Shown piece by piece: positions 60,961 to 64,000 of a DNA stretch of 64,000 bases; position 1 is the stretch's first letter, and each line of letters begins with the position of its first letter. The notes beneath the pieces were generated by a model. That model did not search any database. It was not told the DNA's origin and saw only the letters and a program-made list of their open reading frames with translations. The stretch is from Aradus depressus (lineage: Eukaryota; Arthropoda; Insecta; Hemiptera; Aradidae): contig OY759226.1 of assembly GCA_963662175.1 (NCBI GenBank), positions 27,062,065 to 27,126,064 on the forward strand, given 5' to 3'. The position numbers and the translations under genes are program-made.

Positions 60961-61554
60961 TCTTCTATGTGAGAAATCTCGTCCCACATCTTACTATCAC
61001 ATATCAAAATTACAACCCTTTACTAGACTTTATCGTTACTAAATTAAAAAGATGTCATTACACCCCTTACTGGACTAAAATTACAGGATAATCAACCTAC
61101 GGAACTCTAAAAAAGATGAATTGAAGGAAATTTAATTTTGATATGTGGATTAGTTAGAATGAAGATGTGAAATTAGGTGGATCTGCGATAAATGAAGGTT
61201 TATTCCATTCATTTTTTTTTTTATTTTAATTGTTTTGTTTTGAGACTATCATAGGAAAATATGTGCCAAACTGATATCAAAAATAGAGTAAGAACGAACT
61301 TGGAACGAGAGAACTGTTACAACCTATATGATATTGTAAGACATCTTTTAAAAAAATAATGAATATAACTACTGCTATGGTGTAGGAAGAAAGTCCTTAA
61401 TTTGAGAACTGTTGTAACTTCAATAGTAAAAGACGATATATAAACAAAACTTTGCCTTACATTCTCCAAAATATTTCGCCCATTCCTGCATTTTCAAAAC
61501 AAAATACAAAAATATTTTTCTTAAAAGAAAAAAACAGGCTTACCAACAATATTT
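60961..61554. other. no recognised feature
   Basis: AT-rich sequence with no motif recognised. Confidence 0.45.
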
Positions 61555-61935
61555 CGCTGCCTAAGTTCTAACAATGGATATCTCATTTTTCACAACTTTT
61601 CAGGAGAGCATTTAAACTATTTCTCTGGCATCCCTAAAAGTATTTTATTGCCCTTTTTAGATTTTATTTGTTATAAATATTTCTTTTATATTATAAAATG
61701 ATTAACGAACAAAAATAATATATTATAAAAAAATGAATGAGATATGCAGTGTTATAAATACTATTACAAACTTAGATATCCATTTTTGTAATTTTGGTCT
61801 AAAACAGCGCTTTCTGTTGGTCAGAAGCTGAATCTGACCTAACCAATCGATTCGTCTTGTCATTTTACACAAGATAGCGCTTTTAACACAAAACCCCCAA
61901 AAAATGAGATATCCACTGTTAGAACTTAGGCAGCG
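61555..61935. mobile_element. 381-bp TIR element
   Basis: Ends CGCTGCCTAAGTTCTAAC at the left and GTTAGAACTTAGGCAGCG at the right, about 36 bp of near-perfect inverted repeat (GGATATCTCATTTTT also pairs). The flank is ATTT on both sides (61,551-61,554 and 61,936-61,939). No coding content. Confidence 0.75.
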
Positions 61936-62288
61936 ATTTGTATGTAATTATAATATGGCTAGTTATGTCAAAGGGCCTTTATAGTTTTCAAAAATGAGCG
62001 AAGCGTCAACTGATTTGTAAAAAATTAATATATCCAGGAGATCATTAAGTGTTCTTTATCAACTATATTGTACTACGGAATGTTCTTCGAAATAAGATGT
62101 ATTTCCTTCATTTAACCTGATTAGATTCAATAGATAAATAGTGTTTTGGGAAATTCCTTTATTGAAAAAAATAAATAAAACGAAGTTCCTACGAGAAAAG
62201 TGTTGACAAAACTCAAACCTAACAATAATGAATGATTTAGTGTTGGAGGACAAATGTTGAACAAGAGAATGAACCGTTCATTAATATA
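61936..62288. other. no recognised feature
   Basis: AT-rich. Confidence 0.4.
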
Positions 62289-62432
62289 ATTGTCAAAAAT
62301 GAAATTCTGCGTAGCTCAATTCAGTTTGTCAAAAATGAAATTCTGAGTAGCTCAATTCAGATTGTCAAAAATGAAATTCTGAGTAACTCAAATAAGATTG
62401 TCAAAAATGAAATTCTGAGTAACTCAATTAAA
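62289..62432. repeat. 36-bp tandem repeat, four units
   Basis: Units from 62,289, 62,325, 62,361 and 62,397, each starting (A/T)TTGTCAAAAATGAAATTC and ending CTCAATTCAG or a variant. Register is exact. Confidence 0.95.
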
Positions 62433-62716
62433 TGTTATTAATTTATTTTTTCAATAATCAATATATTATATAAATTTTATATTTAGATAAGTAGATATTG
62501 TAAAATGACTTTTGTGATATTAAATCAATTTTTATGGAAAAATCAATAAATTGAAAAATATATTTTATTTTTTGTAGTTTTTTTTCTTTTTTTGTCTACC
62601 CCAATACCACAAAAAAAACAGTAAAAAACACCATTATTAAAGCAAATCCATAATATGCATTTATATTATCAATAGGAGATATACTTTAAATTATTTACTA
62701 GAGAAGGGGAACTTGA
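62433..62716. other. no recognised feature
   Basis: AT-rich. Confidence 0.4.
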
Positions 62717-63098
62717 GGTAGCCATACACGAGCGGGATTTCCTCAAGGTTCGGCCTGAACAGTCCAAGCCTTGAGAAATTCCCCAACGTGTATGGCGGCG
62801 TCCCTTGAGGCCGTGATGGATGGGAAAGGCCAAAAATCAATTCTTTTTCCTTCTTGAGGTCGGATTTTACCTGTCTCAGAACAGAATTTATACATATGTA
62901 CGAGAATGAACCTTGCTTGTGGCAAGTGAGTTCAAAACACTACCATGATAGAAATAGAAAGGAGGCCGCTACGCGAAAATTTAAAGAAGTGGACGCAAAG
63001 GCCTTTTCCTTGAGGAAAATCCTCTCCGTGTGTGGGTGAGGATTCGGTAAAGGAACTCCTGGAGGCTTTTTCCTTGAGGATTTCCTGTATGGGTACCC
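62717..63098 (+). mobile_element. PIF/Harbinger-like element with MADF fragment
   Basis: Starts GGTAGCCATACACGAGCGGG and ends with the inverse GGATTTCCTGTATGGGTACCC. A second inverted CAAGG arm (TTTCCTCAAGGTTCGG; CCTTGAGAAATTCCCC) makes a hairpin in the left 90 bp. No firm target duplication. It carries the MADF-like coding piece, which is typical of the accessory gene of Harbinger elements. Confidence 0.55.
62854..62991 (+). pseudogene. MADF-domain fragment
   Basis: Plus frame: FTCLRTEFIHMYENEPCLWQ, VSSKHYHDRNRKEAATRKFK, EV. FIxxYxxxPCLWxVxSKxYxxRxKxxxAxxxx is the MADF pattern (DNA-binding, Myb-related) found in the second ORF of PIF/Harbinger elements and in some host genes. It is short and not clearly bounded by splice sites, so a transposon relic is the simplest reading. 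Confidence 0.6.
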
Positions 63099-63415
63099 TT
63101 ATTAGTCCAGGCGCTGTAGGTAGTTGAGTATGCAAAATGTGAGGACCTAATTCCGCCAATGAATTTTAGTTGAGAATAGTTCAAAGATTAATGATACGGA
63201 TCTTGCCGGTCCATTTTATGGTACAATTTTTTTTTACCCCCTCTCCTCTTATTTGTATAGGAAATCGATGGAGTGCATGCTATAAAGTCATTTTAATGAT
63301 GATTTCAGCAATAATTTATAGTTTATTCTAATGATGAAAGTGATGATGGGTTTTTCAATGATATAAAAAATAAAAATAATAAAAAACATTTTTTATTAAT
63401 AAAAAAAAATATATT
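63099..63415. other. no recognised feature
   Basis: AT-rich. Two overlapping minus-strand frames at 62,932-63,184 are shadows of the element to the left. Confidence 0.4.
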
Positions 63416-63440
63416 GGGCATGAGTCACAACTAACTTTAA
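63416..63440 (+). repeat. SINE-A 3' end fragment
   Basis: GGGCATGAGTCACAACTAAC only, the last 20-25 bp of the AACTA-tail form. Confidence 0.5.
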
Positions 63441-64000
63441 TATTAATGTGTCGACATTACTTATGTCTGGTTGGTCATAACAAAATAGCTGACATAGAAT
63501 ATGGGTGGCTGAGGCATCTTTTCCTTAATTTTTTCAAAATTCAAAGATAAGGAGTGAAGTAATAACCATAATGAATATGTTTATTAAAAAACAGTAAAAT
63601 AATAGAAACGTTATTTGGAGTAAACGATTGATAGCCACATTTCATCATATCATGTTAGCTTTCAAAAGTCATCTTAGGAACTTAAATTAGGTAGAATTTT
63701 TCCCTAATGAAAGCAACAAAGCGAGTTAGTAATAAATACAACTCAGCACACATATAACTATTGAAATCTCGACAATCAGTGATTGTTTCTTACTGGTAAA
63801 TAAAAATTAAGAAATTCCCCTGATTTTTCCGGTTCGTGGCAACACTGGTATGTCGCCTGAATAGTTTCATTCGACATTGAGGTGCTTTGACGTGCTTGGC
63901 ATCGACGTTGATGTGAGTAAACATTTACACTTATATTTTGAGCTTGTTAAGGGATAACTTCAATATTCTCATTTTCTGTAACAAGTTATGAAAGGATAAC
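63441..64000. other. no recognised feature
   Basis: No gene or known repeat seen up to the window edge. A GATGTGAGTAAA phrase at about 63,910 looks donor-like, but no exon is defined. Confidence 0.35.

Overview
The window is a piece of an AT-rich animal nuclear genome, most likely an insect. The reasons are one clear multi-exon gene of the CD36 / class B scavenger receptor family with GT-AG introns, Pol III tRNA-derived SINEs, jockey-like LINE fragments, Tc1/mariner, hAT, pogo-like and PIF/Harbinger elements, and SINE tails made of CCTAA units (the complement of the arthropod TTAGG repeat). I cannot fix the order or species from sequence alone. No bacterial, plasmid or viral gene organisation is visible.

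The left two thirds (1 to about 42,450) are gene-poor and repeat-dense. Two families dominate. SINE-A is a 341-bp tRNA-derived SINE with about 26 complete or partial copies on both strands; one copy (31,798-32,138) has a 12-bp target-site duplication. Family B is a longer dispersed repeat, about 0.5 kb in its best copies, with short palindromes at its ends and internal sub-repeats. Around and inside these lie dated nests: a PIF/Harbinger relic inside a B copy (33,252-34,191), a 471-bp hAT-like MITE inside a second SINE family (39,212-39,682), and a fold-back mariner-like element (17,285-21,181) sitting in a ~163-bp tandem repeat and itself carrying a 2.2-kb jockey-like LINE (18,575-20,776). 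A 15-copy, 46-bp minisatellite lies at 23,189-23,874.

The right third (42,453 to 59,356) holds nine exons of the CD36-family gene on the plus strand, 488 visible residues ending in a stop codon. The first coding exon is missing: the first visible exon begins with an acceptor in phase 1, so the start codon lies upstream, either hidden in the repeat-rich part or outside the window. Its introns contain SINEs, LINE fragments, a Tc1-like transposase remnant and two long fold-back palindromes. A possible minus-strand exon (60,392-60,580) with a perfect splice donor, and a possible terminal exon (59,923-59,991), suggest a gene converging on the CD36 gene, but neither is assigned to a family.

The far right (59,700-64,000) has no confident gene. 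It contains a TIR element, a hairpin element, a four-copy 36-bp tandem repeat and a PIF/Harbinger-like piece encoding part of a MADF domain. I did not find a convincing undescribed defence-like or enzymatic system. The most unusual signals are the fold-back and nested repeat structures, the paired cysteine loss in the CD36 protein and the unassigned minus-strand exon.
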